Shown: positions 16,428 through 25,729 of the stretch, one piece after another | Layout: every line of letters begins with the position of its first letter | Numbering within the stretch: position 1 is the first letter of the stretch | NCBI RefSeq assembly: GCF_020685205.1 | Contig: NZ_JAJERB010000002.1 | Span: 682,001-746,000 of the forward strand | Source: Hymenobacter translucens | GTDB lineage: Bacteria; Bacteroidota; Bacteroidia; Cytophagales; Hymenobacteraceae | Reading direction: 5' to 3' | DNA length: 64,000 nucleotides | The notes under the pieces: model-generated | What the model was told of the DNA's origin: nothing | The model's database searches: none | The model's input: only the letters and a program-made list of their open reading frames with translations | Position numbers and translations under genes: made by a program

Positions 16428-18956
16428 ATGATTGCTTCTTTTAACCGGCTTCTGTGGCTGTTTGCCATTACGTTGTCGCTGGGCCTGACCTCTACGTCTA
16501 CGCCAGTCTTGGGTCAACCTACTGCTGCCGCAGTTGGCGAACCGCAGCGCTACGAGCTGGGCGGCATTACCATCAGCGGCTCCCGTTACCTCGATCCTAA
16601 CACGCTGATCGGCCTGACCGGCCTGAAAATTGGTGACCCGATAACGGTACCCGGCGAAGAAATCGGCAAGGCTATCCGCAAGCTTTGGGACCAGGGAATT
16701 CTCGGAGACGTAAGCGTGTCGATTTCCCGGATTGAGGGCCGGCGCATCTATCTCGATTTCAACCTGAAAGAGCGTCCCCGACTCTCCCGGTTCGATTTCT
16801 CGGGCATCAGCAAGACGCAGGCAGACGAGCTTAAAAACAAGATCAAGCTGATCCGTGGAAAGGTCGTGACCGACGCGCTGCTGACTAACACCCGCTCCCA
16901 AGTCCGAAAGTTCTATACCAACAAGGGCTTCCTGGATGCCAAGGTCAACATCACCCAGGCTCCTGACTCATCTCTGTCCAACAGCGTCGTGCTGAACATT
17001 AATGTGGACAAGGGTGAGAAAGTCCGTATTCGCCAGATAACCTTTGAAGGAAACGAGGCCTTTCCGGATAAGAAGCTTAAGGGAAAGCTGAAGAAAACCA
17101 AGGAGCGCACGTCGTATAAAATCTTCACCCCCGGCAAATTCCAGAAAGCGGAGTTTGAGGAGGACAAGAAGGCCCTGATTGAATTCTACAATAACCAGGG
17201 CTACCGCGACGCCATCGTGGTGTCAGATACGGTAGTGCGGACCGAGGAAGGGCTGGCCCTGCGTATTACGGTGGACGAGGGCCCTAAGTATTACTTCCGG
17301 AACATCACCTGGAGCGGTAACTACCTCTACGACGATAAGACCCTGGCTTCGGTACTAGGAATCAATGAGGGCAGCGTGTACAACAAGGAAAACCTTGACA
17401 AGCGCATCAACTACAACCCCACGGGCCAGGATATTACCTCGCTCTACATGAACGACGGGTACTTGTTTTTCTCCGTTGATCCAGTAGAAACCAAGGTTGA
17501 GGGTGACTCCATTGATATTGAGATGCGCGTGACCGAAGGTGTGCAGGCCCGCATTAAGGACATCAACATCGCCGGCAATACCAAGACCAGTGACCACGTG
17601 CTGCGTCGTGAGTTGCGGACCCTGCCCGGTGACAAGTTCAACCGCGAGCTGCTGATTCGCTCCCAGCGCGAAATTGCTACCCTAGGCTACTTCGATCCGG
17701 AGAAGGTGGGCATCAACCCCGTACCCAACCAGGCGGATGGCACGGTGGATATCAACTACACGGTAGTGGAAAAGCCTTCGGACCAGATTACGCTATCCGG
17801 AGGCTGGGGCGGGTATGCCGGTTTCATCGGAACCGTGGGCCTCGTGTTCAACAACTTCTCTCTCCGCAAGGCCAGCAGCTTTCAGAACTGGACGCCTGTG
17901 CCGGCCGGCGACGGTCAGCGGGTGGCCCTGAACATCCAGGCCAACGGTCCCCAGTACCAGGCCTATTCGTTCTCGTTTACGGAGCCCTGGCTCGGTGGCC
18001 GCAAGCCGAACTCCCTGTCATTTAGCCTCAACCGCAGCATTCAGCGGACCGGTACCACCTTTGACGCGAACAACGACCAGTCGATCAAGGTAAACAGCGC
18101 CTCCCTGAGCCTGGGCCGGCGCCTGCGCGTGCCGGATGACTACTTTACGCTGAGCAACTCGCTTTCTATCAGCCAGTACCAGCTGAATAACTATCCCTAT
18201 TTCCAGGGTTTTGCCAATGGCACGGGTAATGCCAACAACATCACCTTCAATACCACGCTGGCCCGCAACAGCATCGACAACCCGACTTATACCCGTCGGG
18301 GGTCGTCGCTGGCGCTGAGCGTGAACTTAACGCCGCCGTATTCGGTCTTCAAGGGGTCTCACCCCAGTGTAAACGAGTGGGTTGAGTTTCATAAGTGGAT
18401 GTTTGATGCCTCGTGGTTTACCCCAATTGTGGGTAAGCTGGTGTTGAACACCCGTGCCCACTTCGGCTTTATCGGCAACTACAACAAAGACCGCGAGATC
18501 GGCCCGTTTGAGCGCTTCAAGCTGGGTGGCTCAGGGTTGGGTATGGGCGGCTCGGCCAACTTCCTGGTAGGTACCGAATACATTGGCCTGCGGGGGTATG
18601 AGGACCCGAACAACGCCAACTCCATTCAGAACCCCGAGCGCAGCGGTGGCATTGCGTATAACAAATACGTAATGGAGCTGCGATACCCGGTCACGCTGAA
18701 CCCGGCTGCAACTGTTTATGTACTTGGCTTTGCCGAGGCTGGTAATGCCTTTGAGAACTATGCTACCTACAACCCCTACAAGCTGTACCGCTCGGCTGGG
18801 GTAGGGGCCCGGATTTTCATGTCGGCATTTGGTTTGCTTGGCTTTGACTACGGATACGGCTTTGACAACGTCGACCGTTATAACCTAACCAATCAGACCC
18901 AGGGCAAACAGGACAAGGCCCAGTTTCACTTCATCATTGGCCAGCAGATTCGCTAA
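16428..18956 (+). CDS. bamA: outer-membrane protein assembly factor BamA
   Basis: BamA is the central Omp85 protein that folds and inserts barrels into the outer membrane. The 842-residue protein has a signal peptide (LLWLFAITLSLGLTSTSTPVLG), five POTRA domains over about residues 40-450 (for example VRIRQITFEGNEAFPDKKLKG and ARIKDINIAGNTKTSDHVLR), and a C-terminal barrel of about 390 residues. The conserved EYIGLRGYEDP near residue 725 is the VRGF-type loop of the barrel lumen. It starts nine bases after uppS and is followed by two Skp-like chaperone genes that serve the same pathway. Confidence 0.96.
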   Translation: MIASFNRLLWLFAITLSLGLTSTSTPVLGQPTAAAVGEPQRYELGGITISGSRYLDPNTLIGLTGLKIGDPITVPGEEIGKAIRKLWDQGILGDVSVSISRIEGRRIYLDFNLKERPRLSRFDFSGISKTQADELKNKIKLIRGKVVTDALLTNTRSQVRKFYTNKGFLDAKVNITQAPDSSLSNSVVLNINVDKGEKVRIRQITFEGNEAFPDKKLKGKLKKTKERTSYKIFTPGKFQKAEFEEDKKALIEFYNNQGYRDAIVVSDTVVRTEEGLALRITVDEGPKYYFRNITWSGNYLYDDKTLASVLGINEGSVYNKENLDKRINYNPTGQDITSLYMNDGYLFFSVDPVETKVEGDSIDIEMRVTEGVQARIKDINIAGNTKTSDHVLRRELRTLPGDKFNRELLIRSQREIATLGYFDPEKVGINPVPNQADGTVDINYTVVEKPSDQITLSGGWGGYAGFIGTVGLVFNNFSLRKASSFQNWTPVPAGDGQRVALNIQANGPQYQAYSFSFTEPWLGGRKPNSLSFSLNRSIQRTGTTFDANNDQSIKVNSASLSLGRRLRVPDDYFTLSNSLSISQYQLNNYPYFQGFANGTGNANNITFNTTLARNSIDNPTYTRRGSSLALSVNLTPPYSVFKGSHPSVNEWVEFHKWMFDASWFTPIVGKLVLNTRAHFGFIGNYNKDREIGPFERFKLGGSGLGMGGSANFLVGTEYIGLRGYEDPNNANSIQNPERSGGIAYNKYVMELRYPVTLNPAATVYVLGFAEAGNAFENYATYNPYKLYRSAGVGARIFMSAFGLLGFDYGYGFDNVDRYNLTNQTQGKQDKAQFHFIIGQQIR

Positions 18957-18997
18957 CGCTTCCGGGAGCGGGGCGCTGGCCGGTTTACTGACTTGCT

Positions 18998-19669
18998 ATG
19001 AAAAAAATACTTTGCGGCCTTCTCACGGCCCTGACGGTGCTGCTGACGGGTTCCGTAGTGCAGGCCCAGAAGTTCGGCTACGTCGACTCGGAGTTTATTA
19101 TGAGCAAAATGCCCGCCTTCGCGGCTGCTCAGCAGGAGCTCAATACCTTGTCGGGTACCTGGCAGAAGGAGATCGAAAGCCAGAAAAAGGACCTGGACAA
19201 GCTATACCGCACCTATCAGGCCGAGGAAGTTCTGCTGACCGAACCTATGAAAAAGAAGCGGCAGGATGAGATTCTGAAAAAAGAGCAGGACATCAAAACC
19301 TACCAGAACAAGATTTTCGGATTTGAGGGACAGCTGTTTAAGAAACGGCAGGAGTTGACTAAGCCAGTCCAGGATCAGGTGTTTGAGGCCATTGAGAAGG
19401 TAGCCAAGAAAAAGCAGCTCGGCATTGTGTTCGATAAGTCGGGCGACGTGACAATGCTCTACACCAACCCGATTCATGACTACACGGAATTTGTACTGGA
19501 AGAATTAGGTTTGGCTTCCGAAGACCGTAACCAGCCCGGTCAGAAGGGTGCTGCCCGTACGGTCGACACCCCCAAAACGCCAGCTTCTGATGCCGGCAAT
19601 GATGCAGAAGGGCAGCCTGCCCCGTCCCGCAAAACCAGGCAGCCGGCCAAAAAAGGCGGTACCAACTGA
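18998..19669 (+). CDS. OmpH/Skp-family periplasmic chaperone, copy 1
   Basis: Skp-type chaperones hold unfolded outer-membrane proteins in the periplasm and hand them to BamA. The 223-residue protein has a signal peptide (LCGLLTALTVLLTGSVVQAQ), the OmpH start KFGYVDSEFIMSKMPAFAAAQ, a long charged helical section (EKEIESQKKDLDKLYRTY and onward, residues 50-125), then the beta-strand pair KQLGIVFDKSGDVTMLYTNP. The last 45 residues are a low-complexity tail rich in Pro, Ala and Lys. It directly follows bamA. Confidence 0.93.
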   Translation: MKKILCGLLTALTVLLTGSVVQAQKFGYVDSEFIMSKMPAFAAAQQELNTLSGTWQKEIESQKKDLDKLYRTYQAEEVLLTEPMKKKRQDEILKKEQDIKTYQNKIFGFEGQLFKKRQELTKPVQDQVFEAIEKVAKKKQLGIVFDKSGDVTMLYTNPIHDYTEFVLEELGLASEDRNQPGQKGAARTVDTPKTPASDAGNDAEGQPAPSRKTRQPAKKGGTN

Positions 19670-19674
19670 AACAG

Positions 19675-19682
19675 TAACTTTG
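19675..19682 (+). promoter_or_regulatory. possible -7 element upstream of the second ompH
   Basis: TAACTTTG matches the TAnnTTTG element of Bacteroidota promoters and lies 38 bases before the second ompH start. No clear TTG sits 19 bases upstream, so it is weak and would give extra expression of the second chaperone beyond readthrough from bamA. Confidence 0.35.
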
Positions 19683-19719
19683 TAGTCAACCCTTGACAGT
19701 TTTTCCTTTAATGACCACC

Positions 19720-20349
19720 ATGAACAAAATCCGCGTTGCGCTGGCTGCGGCCGTCCTCTTCGTAACTACGACCACGGCTGTGCAGGCGCAGGCGCCGCTC
19801 AAGATTGGCTACACCAGCGTGGAGTACGTCCTGAGCCAGATGCCCGAGAGCAAGCAGATCGAGTCAGATCTGAAAGCCTATAGCGGCCAGCTGGAAGCTC
19901 AGCTGAAAAGCAAGTATGCCGAATACCAGACGAAAGCGAAAGCCTACGAAACCGGGGCGGCCACGATGCCTGACCCGGTAAAAGCCGATAAGGAAAAAGA
20001 GTTGACCAATCTGCAGCAGTCCATTCAGGAGTTCCAGCGCAGTGCCGACCAGAGCCTGCAGCAGAAGCAGCAGACCCTGCTCAAGCCGGCGCTTGACAAG
20101 CTCCAGAAGACGATTGATGCCGTAGCTGATGAGAACGGCTACACCTATATCCTGAACTCCGACGGGGGTGGGGGCAGCCCGGTATTGCTGCATGGACCCA
20201 AGGATGGTGACGTATCAGACCTGATTCTGAAGAAAATGGGCGTAACCCCTGGTGCTGCTCAGGCCGCGCCGGCAAAGGCCGCGCCGGTTGCCCCGGCAGC
20301 AACTCCTGCTGCAACTCCTTCGAAAACCAAAGTTAAAACCAAGAAGTAA
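19720..20349 (+). CDS. OmpH/Skp-family periplasmic chaperone, copy 2
   Basis: A 209-residue homologue of the preceding chaperone. The signal peptide (VALAAAVLFVTTTTAVQAQ) is followed by LKIGYTSVEYVLSQMPESKQI, about 90 helical residues rich in Lys, Glu and Gln, and the closing GYTYILNSDGGGGSPVLLHGP strands. The C-terminal 35 residues are Ala/Pro/Lys-rich. Two ompH genes after bamA is the normal Bacteroidota pattern. I start at the ATG giving MNKIRVALAA; an ATG three codons upstream is nearly as good. A strong terminator follows. Confidence 0.92.
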   Translation: MNKIRVALAAAVLFVTTTTAVQAQAPLKIGYTSVEYVLSQMPESKQIESDLKAYSGQLEAQLKSKYAEYQTKAKAYETGAATMPDPVKADKEKELTNLQQSIQEFQRSADQSLQQKQQTLLKPALDKLQKTIDAVADENGYTYILNSDGGGGSPVLLHGPKDGDVSDLILKKMGVTPGAAQAAPAKAAPVAPAATPAATPSKTKVKTKK

Positions 20350-20374
20350 GCAGCCTGCTTATTTCGGCCAGACA

Positions 20375-20405
20375 AGCCGGGGCCATTCGCCCCGGCTTTG
20401 TTGTT
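20375..20405 (+). terminator. rho-independent terminator after the ompH pair
   Basis: AGCCGGGGC (20375-20383) and GCCCCGGCT (20389-20397) form a 9-bp GC-rich stem with a five-base loop, followed by TTGTTGTTT. It closes the bamA–ompH transcript 25 bases after the last stop. Confidence 0.8.
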
Positions 20406-20424
20406 TCCCCTCCTCAGCCAGACT

Positions 20425-21483
20425 ATGCTACAGCCGGACTACGAAGCCCCCGATCTGCCGGAAGATGATGAATCGGAAGGGGAAGATGAGCTATATGAGC
20501 ACCACCGCATCCGTGCCGACCGCGGACAGGAGCTATTACGACTAGATAAGTTTCTGCAAAACCGCCTGCCCAATGCCTCCCGCACGAAAGTGCAGAATGC
20601 TGTCCGGGCCAATGCCGTACAGGTAAATGGGAAGCCGGTGAAGTCGAACTACCGGGTAAAGCCGCTCGACGTCATCACCGTGACGCTGCCCGAGCCACCC
20701 CGGGAGTTCAAGGTGATTCCGGAGCCCATGGACCTCGATATTCGTTACGAGGACGAGGCTCTGCTAATCGTGAACAAGCCCGCCGGGCTGGTGGTCCATC
20801 CCGCTTTTGGCAACTGGAACGGAACCTTGGTAAACGGGCTGGCTTATCACCTCAATAACCTTCCTACGGGGCGCAACGGGGAGATTCGGCCCGGCTTGGT
20901 GCATCGTATCGATAAGGACACATCCGGCCTGCTGGTTATCGGCAAAACGGAATGGGCCATGACCCACCTCTCCCAGCAGTTTTTCCACCACACCATTGAG
21001 CGCACCTATCTGGCGCTGGTCTGGGGAATTCCAAAAGCTGAGCAGGGCACCATCATCGGGCATATCGGGCGCAGCCTGAAAGACCGGAAAGTGCAGGCGG
21101 TGTATCCGGCCGGAGAGCAGGGCAAGCACGCCGTAACGCACTACAAGGTGCTTGAGACGTTCAAGCATGTATCACTGCTACAGTGTAACCTCGAAACGGG
21201 CCGTACGCACCAGATCCGGGCGCATATGAAGCACATTGGCCATCCGCTTTTCTCCGATGCCACCTATGGCGGCGACAAGGCGTTATACGGACAGCGAACC
21301 GGCGCTTACAACTCCTTTGTTGAAAATGCTTTTAAGCTGATGCCCCGACAAGCACTACATGCCAAGTCGCTCGGCTTTATTCATCCCGATACCGGTCAGC
21401 GCCTGCACTTCGAAGCCGAGCTGCCAGACGACTTTTCGGCTGTGCTGGCCAAATGGCAAGCCTACGCTGACAACCATAGTTGA
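20425..21483 (+). CDS. rluD: RluA-family 23S rRNA pseudouridine synthase
   Basis: A 352-residue pseudouridine synthase with an N-terminal S4 RNA-binding domain (LRLDKFLQNRLPNASRTKVQ, about residues 40-105) and a catalytic domain with GLVHRIDKDTSGLLV, whose Asp is the catalytic residue. RPGLVHR and GRTHQIRAHMKHIGHPLFSD are further family blocks. The S4 domain and length fit RluD (helix 69 of 23S rRNA), though RluC-like targets cannot be excluded. The first 35 residues are unusually acidic (APDLPEDDESEGEDELYEHH). I start at the ATG at 20425; the open frame upstream overlaps the terminator. Confidence 0.9.
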   Translation: MLQPDYEAPDLPEDDESEGEDELYEHHRIRADRGQELLRLDKFLQNRLPNASRTKVQNAVRANAVQVNGKPVKSNYRVKPLDVITVTLPEPPREFKVIPEPMDLDIRYEDEALLIVNKPAGLVVHPAFGNWNGTLVNGLAYHLNNLPTGRNGEIRPGLVHRIDKDTSGLLVIGKTEWAMTHLSQQFFHHTIERTYLALVWGIPKAEQGTIIGHIGRSLKDRKVQAVYPAGEQGKHAVTHYKVLETFKHVSLLQCNLETGRTHQIRAHMKHIGHPLFSDATYGGDKALYGQRTGAYNSFVENAFKLMPRQALHAKSLGFIHPDTGQRLHFEAELPDDFSAVLAKWQAYADNHS

Positions 21484-21553
21484 ATAGCCGAAGGTACAGT
21501 GAAGGAACCGGGTAGCTTCAGGGAAACTACAGCTACTAGAAATAACAGTATAA

Positions 21554-21585
21554 AAAAAGCCCGCTACACGTGTAGCGGGCTTTTT
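21554..21585. terminator. bidirectional terminator between rluD and the TPR gene
   Basis: A perfect 32-base palindrome, AAAAAGCCCGCTACAC followed by its inverse, with A- and T-runs at both ends. It can end both the plus-strand rluD transcript and the convergent minus-strand TPR operon. Confidence 0.88.
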
Positions 21586-21603
21586 CATTGAGTGGTTGAG
21601 CAG

Positions 21604-23232
21604 TTACTTCTTTTTGGCCGGAGCTTTCGGTGCTGCTTTCGGAGCGGCCTTCGGCTTGGCATTAATCGAGTTTACTACCTGATTAGCGTTCTGATTGCTG
21701 GGGTCCAGCGCCAGTACCTGCTGATAGTAGGGCAGAGCAGCTGCCTTATCACCCTTGGCGTAGTAATAGTAACCCAGGTAGCCATTCGCTTCTACCAGAC
21801 CATCCTTGTACTTCGAGGGGTCGTTGGCAGTAGCTACCTCGATATACTTCTCGTAGAACGGCTTGGCCAGGCCCTGCTTGGAGTCCGGGTCAAGCGCATA
21901 GTTAGCGCGGGCCCGCATCTGGTAACCTGGTACGTAGTTCGGCTTGGAGGTCGTCACGATGCTGTAGAGGCTGTCAGCCTGCTTGTACTGCTTGTTCAGC
22001 TCGTAGGCACGGCCCAGCAGCACTTGCTGAGCAAGATCGGGGTTGCCTTTAGCCATACGGGCCCGGTAGGTAGTAATGGCTTTAGGGTAGTCCTTCTTAC
22101 GGATGTAGGCCTGGGCCAGCTCGCCCTGGATGTCATCAGCAGCGGCCGGATTCGCCTGAATGGCTTTGTTCAGCACTTCGATTGCCTGGTCGTCCTTACC
22201 GGATTTCGACAGAATCTTACCGTAATAGACGTTGTCCTCGGGAATAACCTTCGCTGCCGGAGTCACCTTGAAGTAATTTTCAATAGCTGCCAGGGCCTGG
22301 TCGTTCTTGCCGGTCTCGTACAGCGAGTAAGCCAGCAGGCGGTTCATCGTGACGTTGTTCGGGTCACGCTGCAATACCTTCTGAACTTCCGTAAGCGCCT
22401 CGGGGTATTTCTTCGTCAGGAAGAGGAAGGAAGCGTATTTGGCGTCCGTGCTGGGCGTTTTCTCAGCCGAACCCATGTACTGTTGGAAGGTGGAAAGTGC
22501 CTGATCGTACTTGCCAACGTAGAAGTACATTTCAGCCAAATCACGCTGGGCCGGGCTGTAGCTGGGGTCGAGGCTAAGAGCCTTTTCAAAAGCAGCGCGG
22601 GCTTCGTTGTAGTTCCGCGAGCGTACGTTCAGCTGACCCTTACGGTAGTGCGCCAGTACGTAGTTCGGGTCAGCCATGATGGCACGGTCGTAGCTGTTCA
22701 TAGCCTCACCACCACCATTATCCGTCTTAAGGTAGAGGTCGCCCCGGGCTACCATCAGCGCCGGATCATCCTTCATCTTGTTGAGTTTATGAGCGGCTTC
22801 AACGAGAGACAGCGCTTTAGCAGGGTTCTTAACGTCCGATTCCGCATATGCCTGCGCAATCATCGTCAACACCTTCGGGTCTTTGTTTTTGGTGGCTTTG
22901 GCTGCGTTGTCAAACTGAATTTCAGCTTCGGCATTCTTACCCTGAGCCAGGGCAGCGCGTCCGGCGGCAATCATCCCCATTGGGGTTTTCAGGTCGGCAC
23001 CACGATTAAAGTAAAAGGCTGCCGAATCCGGCATGTCACGCATCTGATACAGGCGACCCAGCTGGTACGAAGCATCAGGGCTTTGGCCAGCACGCAAAAG
23101 AGCAGCACGGGCCTCGCTATACCGCTCCAGCTCCAACGATTTCTGAGCACTCTGAGTTGATTGAGCAAAAGCGGCAGTGCCGGAAACAGACAAGGCAGCG
23201 AGGAGCGAAAGCTTCCAGGGCTTGAAGTTCAT
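21604..23232 (-). CDS. exported tetratricopeptide-repeat protein
   Basis: A 542-residue protein with a signal peptide (KLSLLAALSVSGTAAFAQ) and about twelve tetratricopeptide repeats to the C-terminus, for example NYNEARAAFEKALSLDPSYS and NDQALAAIENYFKVTPAAK. It ends in a Lys/Ala/Pro tail (AKPKAAPKAAPKAPAKKK). It is the last gene of the TonB–ExbBD cluster, 39 bases after the PstS-like gene; this position is conserved in Bacteroidota. A periplasmic scaffold is likely; the partner is unknown. Confidence 0.85.
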   Translation of the reverse strand: MNFKPWKLSLLAALSVSGTAAFAQSTQSAQKSLELERYSEARAALLRAGQSPDASYQLGRLYQMRDMPDSAAFYFNRGADLKTPMGMIAAGRAALAQGKNAEAEIQFDNAAKATKNKDPKVLTMIAQAYAESDVKNPAKALSLVEAAHKLNKMKDDPALMVARGDLYLKTDNGGGEAMNSYDRAIMADPNYVLAHYRKGQLNVRSRNYNEARAAFEKALSLDPSYSPAQRDLAEMYFYVGKYDQALSTFQQYMGSAEKTPSTDAKYASFLFLTKKYPEALTEVQKVLQRDPNNVTMNRLLAYSLYETGKNDQALAAIENYFKVTPAAKVIPEDNVYYGKILSKSGKDDQAIEVLNKAIQANPAAADDIQGELAQAYIRKKDYPKAITTYRARMAKGNPDLAQQVLLGRAYELNKQYKQADSLYSIVTTSKPNYVPGYQMRARANYALDPDSKQGLAKPFYEKYIEVATANDPSKYKDGLVEANGYLGYYYYAKGDKAAALPYYQQVLALDPSNQNANQVVNSINAKPKAAPKAAPKAPAKKK

Positions 23233-23271
23233 GAGCAAAAGGTTAAGTGAAAGGGCGAAAGAAAGGAAAGT

Positions 23272-24237
23272 CTACTTGGGATTATTGTCAATGATTCGGG
23301 TTTGACCAACGGCCGGCATCAGGCCGGATTTAAGCATGATCAGTTGCCCTTTATTCCCGGCTACGAACGAGGCAAAACCGGTGCCAAGTCCTGCCCGGGC
23401 TTCCCGGCTGATGACATACAGGTCGCGGCGCAATGGATACGTTTTGAGCGCCAGGTAGGCCTGATAGGGCTGGACGTAATCATCGGCACTCTTAGGGGCT
23501 GCGGAAGCACTTACTGCTACTACCCGAACCTTTTTCCGAAAGCTTTGAACCGATGAATCATCCAGGTCACTGATCCAGTTAGCCCCTATCACGCCGATGG
23601 CGCTTGGATGGGTAGCAACGTAATCTAGCAGGGCGGGGTTCGATTTGGCGGCAAACACCCGGGTGGTCAGCGCCGCGCCGCGCGTAACGGAGTCCTGCAC
23701 GTAGCGGGTTGTACTCGAGTTATTCGTATCGAATACTACGTTGACATCAGCGAGCTTCTTCTCACCGCTGATCTGGCTCCACTGGCTGGTTTTGCCGGTG
23801 AAGATATCGCGCAGCTGGGCCAGCGTAAGCAGAGAGTCGGGGTTTGACCGGTTCACAATAATGGCCAGACCGTCAATACCGATCTTGGTGCTACGGGGAA
23901 CCAGCTTCTGCCGCTCAAACTCAGCACGTTCAGCTGCGTTCAGGTCCCGGGCTATCACTACTGCCCTGACCTTATCCTGCATAAGATCCTGCATTACCTG
24001 CAGCTCGGGCTTGTAGCTGGCTTGCACCTTGGCGTACTGGTAGAGCTTCTGGAACGTGTCGACCTGCGATTTCAGGATCGGCTCAAACGTTTCGTCCACA
24101 CTGATACTGATGGTACCGCTGGTAGGCGTATCCGTATCCGTAACAGGGTTGTTGGATTGGCCACAGCTTCCAAGCAGCAGGGCCGAGAGTGACAGCAGAA
24201 CACTTGCCGTCCGCAGGTTAGCGCGTTCAGTTCTCAT
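23272..24237 (-). CDS. PstS-like substrate-binding lipoprotein
   Basis: A 321-residue lipoprotein with lipobox LLLGSCGQ (lipid on the Cys near residue 24). The mature part is a type 2 periplasmic binding protein of the PstS group: ISISVDETFEPILKSQ, IGIDGLAIIVNRSNPDSLLTL, LRDIFTGKTSQWSQI and AIGVIGANWISDLDD are the usual strands. No Pst ABC genes are near, and Bacteroidota carry this gene between the TonB cluster and a TPR gene, so it may not serve phosphate uptake. I start at the ATG giving MRTERANLRT; it overlaps the stop of the preceding gene by 11 bases. Confidence 0.82.
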   Translation of the reverse strand: MRTERANLRTASVLLSLSALLLGSCGQSNNPVTDTDTPTSGTISISVDETFEPILKSQVDTFQKLYQYAKVQASYKPELQVMQDLMQDKVRAVVIARDLNAAERAEFERQKLVPRSTKIGIDGLAIIVNRSNPDSLLTLAQLRDIFTGKTSQWSQISGEKKLADVNVVFDTNNSSTTRYVQDSVTRGAALTTRVFAAKSNPALLDYVATHPSAIGVIGANWISDLDDSSVQSFRKKVRVVAVSASAAPKSADDYVQPYQAYLALKTYPLRRDLYVISREARAGLGTGFASFVAGNKGQLIMLKSGLMPAVGQTRIIDNNPK

Positions 24238-24475
24238 TTGTAAAGCGGAAGTGTTGGCGGTAGACCCGGACAAATCTAAGTATTCCATAAAAAACGAAGA
24301 CAGCGCCCAATAGGCGGCGCCAAAGGATGGGCATTGGGAAGGCCTGCGGGGCCGCTACAAGCAAGTAAATACCAAGACCGGTGTAGACGACGGCCATCAG
24401 CAAAAGGAAGTAACGCACGAGGCCCTGAGATTTTTGACGGCCTAGTCGTTCATCCGTGGTAGGACGGTTCAGCAT
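24227..24475 (-). CDS. small two-helix membrane protein of unknown function
   Basis: An 82-residue protein with two hydrophobic segments (YFLLLMAVVYTGLGIYLLVA and LLGAVFVFYGILRFVRVY) joined by a short polar loop. I do not recognise a family. It overlaps the start of the PstS-like lipoprotein gene by 11 bases on the same strand, which argues that it is real and cotranslated. A terminator lies upstream between it and tonB. Confidence 0.62.
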   Translation of the reverse strand: MLNRPTTDERLGRQKSQGLVRYFLLLMAVVYTGLGIYLLVAAPQAFPMPILWRRLLGAVFVFYGILRFVRVYRQHFRFTNEN

Positions 24476-24584
24476 AATATGATTGTCGAGCAGTTGGTCT
24501 GCCCTTGTAACGTGAAAGTTGGTCTACTTTGTTCGGATACCTCTTTTACAGGTCGGGGAAGCCCGCTTTGCGCCCTCGCAAAAC

Positions 24585-24631
24585 AAGACAAAAACCAGCC
24601 AGTTCTTGCGAAGCCGGCTGGTTTTTGTCTT
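24585..24631 (-). terminator. terminator downstream of tonB copy 1
   Basis: AAGACAAAAACCAGCC (24585-24600) and GGCTGGTTTTTGTCTT (24616-24631) form a 16-bp stem with a 15-base loop. On the minus strand it lies 54 bases after the tonB stop; the A/T-rich base supports termination in both directions. Confidence 0.8.
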
Positions 24632-24684
24632 AAAAATCGTATTCGAAAGACCGCCAGAAAATCAACCTCCTAGCAGTCAGAGTA

Positions 24685-25512
24685 CTACTCGTATTTAAAG
24701 GTAATGGGCAGCGTGTAGCGAACTGGTACGGCGTGATTGTTCTGCCGGCCTGGCGTCCAGGGCGGCATGTTGCGCACTACACGTGATGCTTCTTCCTCGG
24801 TGCCATAGCCCAGGCCCTTGATTACCTCCACATCCGTAATTGAGCCGTCCATGTTGACGGTGAAGGAAACAAACACTTTACCGGAAACAGTATTAGCCAG
24901 TGCCTGACGGGGATAGCGCAGGTTCCGCTGCATATAGCGCTGCAGGGCCTGCATACCGCCAGCAAACTCCGGCATCACTTCCGCATGGCTAAAGGGTACA
25001 GTAGGAGCCGGAGGGGCGGTTGCATTCGTATCAGTTCCTTTACCATTGCCAGCTGTGCCAATCAAAGGACCGAGGTCGTCACCGATCTGGCCGGTAGCCG
25101 GTCCCCTTTGACCATCTATGATGGGGTCTACTGCCTCAGTCGTTGGCTCCGGCTTGGTCAGCGTTTTAACAACCACATACTCTGTCCGCGTAGTAGGAGT
25201 AACCGTTACCGGTGGGTGGGTGGGTGCTGGTGCTACCGTTTTAGGTTCGGGCTGCCGATCCACATCCACGTTCATAAGCGTCACAACCGGAGGATCGGTT
25301 ACCAGCGGAGGCACTACTATCGGATCCGGGAACAGGCGACTGAGCAGCGTCGGCAGACTAACTAGGACCAGACAGAGGGCAATGGTGCTGGCAAGTGCAA
25401 TAGCCAGATGGCGGCTGTAAAGTCGCCGCAGGACAAAGGCGCCGTAGGCCTTGTTGCGGCCCTCGAAGATAATTTCATCAAGGGTTGCGGTAAACAGGTT
25501 CAGGGTTTTCAT
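24685..25512 (-). CDS. tonB: energy transducer TonB, copy 1
   Basis: TonB couples the proton gradient sensed by ExbB/ExbD to outer-membrane receptors. The 275-residue protein has a cytoplasmic start (FTATLDEIIFEGRNKAYGAF), one membrane helix (LAIALASTIALCLVLVSLP, about 41-60), a periplasmic Pro/Thr-rich linker and the C-terminal domain, with YPRQALANTVSGKVFVSFTV and VVRNMPPWTPGRQNNHAVPV. The N-terminal FEGRNKAYGAY-type motif is shared with copy 2. The start is the ATG at 25512. It is isolated by terminators on both sides, so it is probably transcribed apart from the ExbBD operon. Confidence 0.9.
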   Translation of the reverse strand: MKTLNLFTATLDEIIFEGRNKAYGAFVLRRLYSRHLAIALASTIALCLVLVSLPTLLSRLFPDPIVVPPLVTDPPVVTLMNVDVDRQPEPKTVAPAPTHPPVTVTPTTRTEYVVVKTLTKPEPTTEAVDPIIDGQRGPATGQIGDDLGPLIGTAGNGKGTDTNATAPPAPTVPFSHAEVMPEFAGGMQALQRYMQRNLRYPRQALANTVSGKVFVSFTVNMDGSITDVEVIKGLGYGTEEEASRVVRNMPPWTPGRQNNHAVPVRYTLPITFKYE

Positions 25513-25663
25513 CGGTGTATGGGCTAGAGGTGAACGGATTCCACAACAGGCACTCCCAAGTCGGCCACCCACTCCTGCACACTGTCTGTCTGCCTGACTT
25601 TCAACCCGCTAACGCCCCCTCAGGTGAGGATAGTATTTCTCCTGTGTAAATTATTTAGCAACA

Positions 25664-25704
25664 AAAAAGCCCGGTCCAAGCAATTTGCTTGAACCGGGCT
25701 TTTG
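25664..25704 (-). terminator. terminator between the two tonB genes
   Basis: AAAAGCCCGGT and ACCGGGCTTTT pair around an inner CCAAGC/GCTTGA stem, and A- and T-runs lie at both ends. On the minus strand it follows the stop of tonB copy 2 by about 25 bases and ends the exbB–exbD–exbD–tonB operon. Confidence 0.82.
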
Positions 25705-25729
25705 TACTGACAGTCGCCGAAGCTCCTGT

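Noticed and set aside
21592..23160. A 522-codon open frame on the plus strand opposite the TPR gene
   Set aside because: It mirrors the codon periodicity of the minus-strand TPR protein, which has a signal peptide and clear repeats. Its own translation has no recognisable domain.
23272..24237. A phosphate ABC transporter locus
   Set aside because: The PstS-like lipoprotein has no pstC, pstA or pstB neighbours. The location belongs to the TonB–ExbBD cluster.
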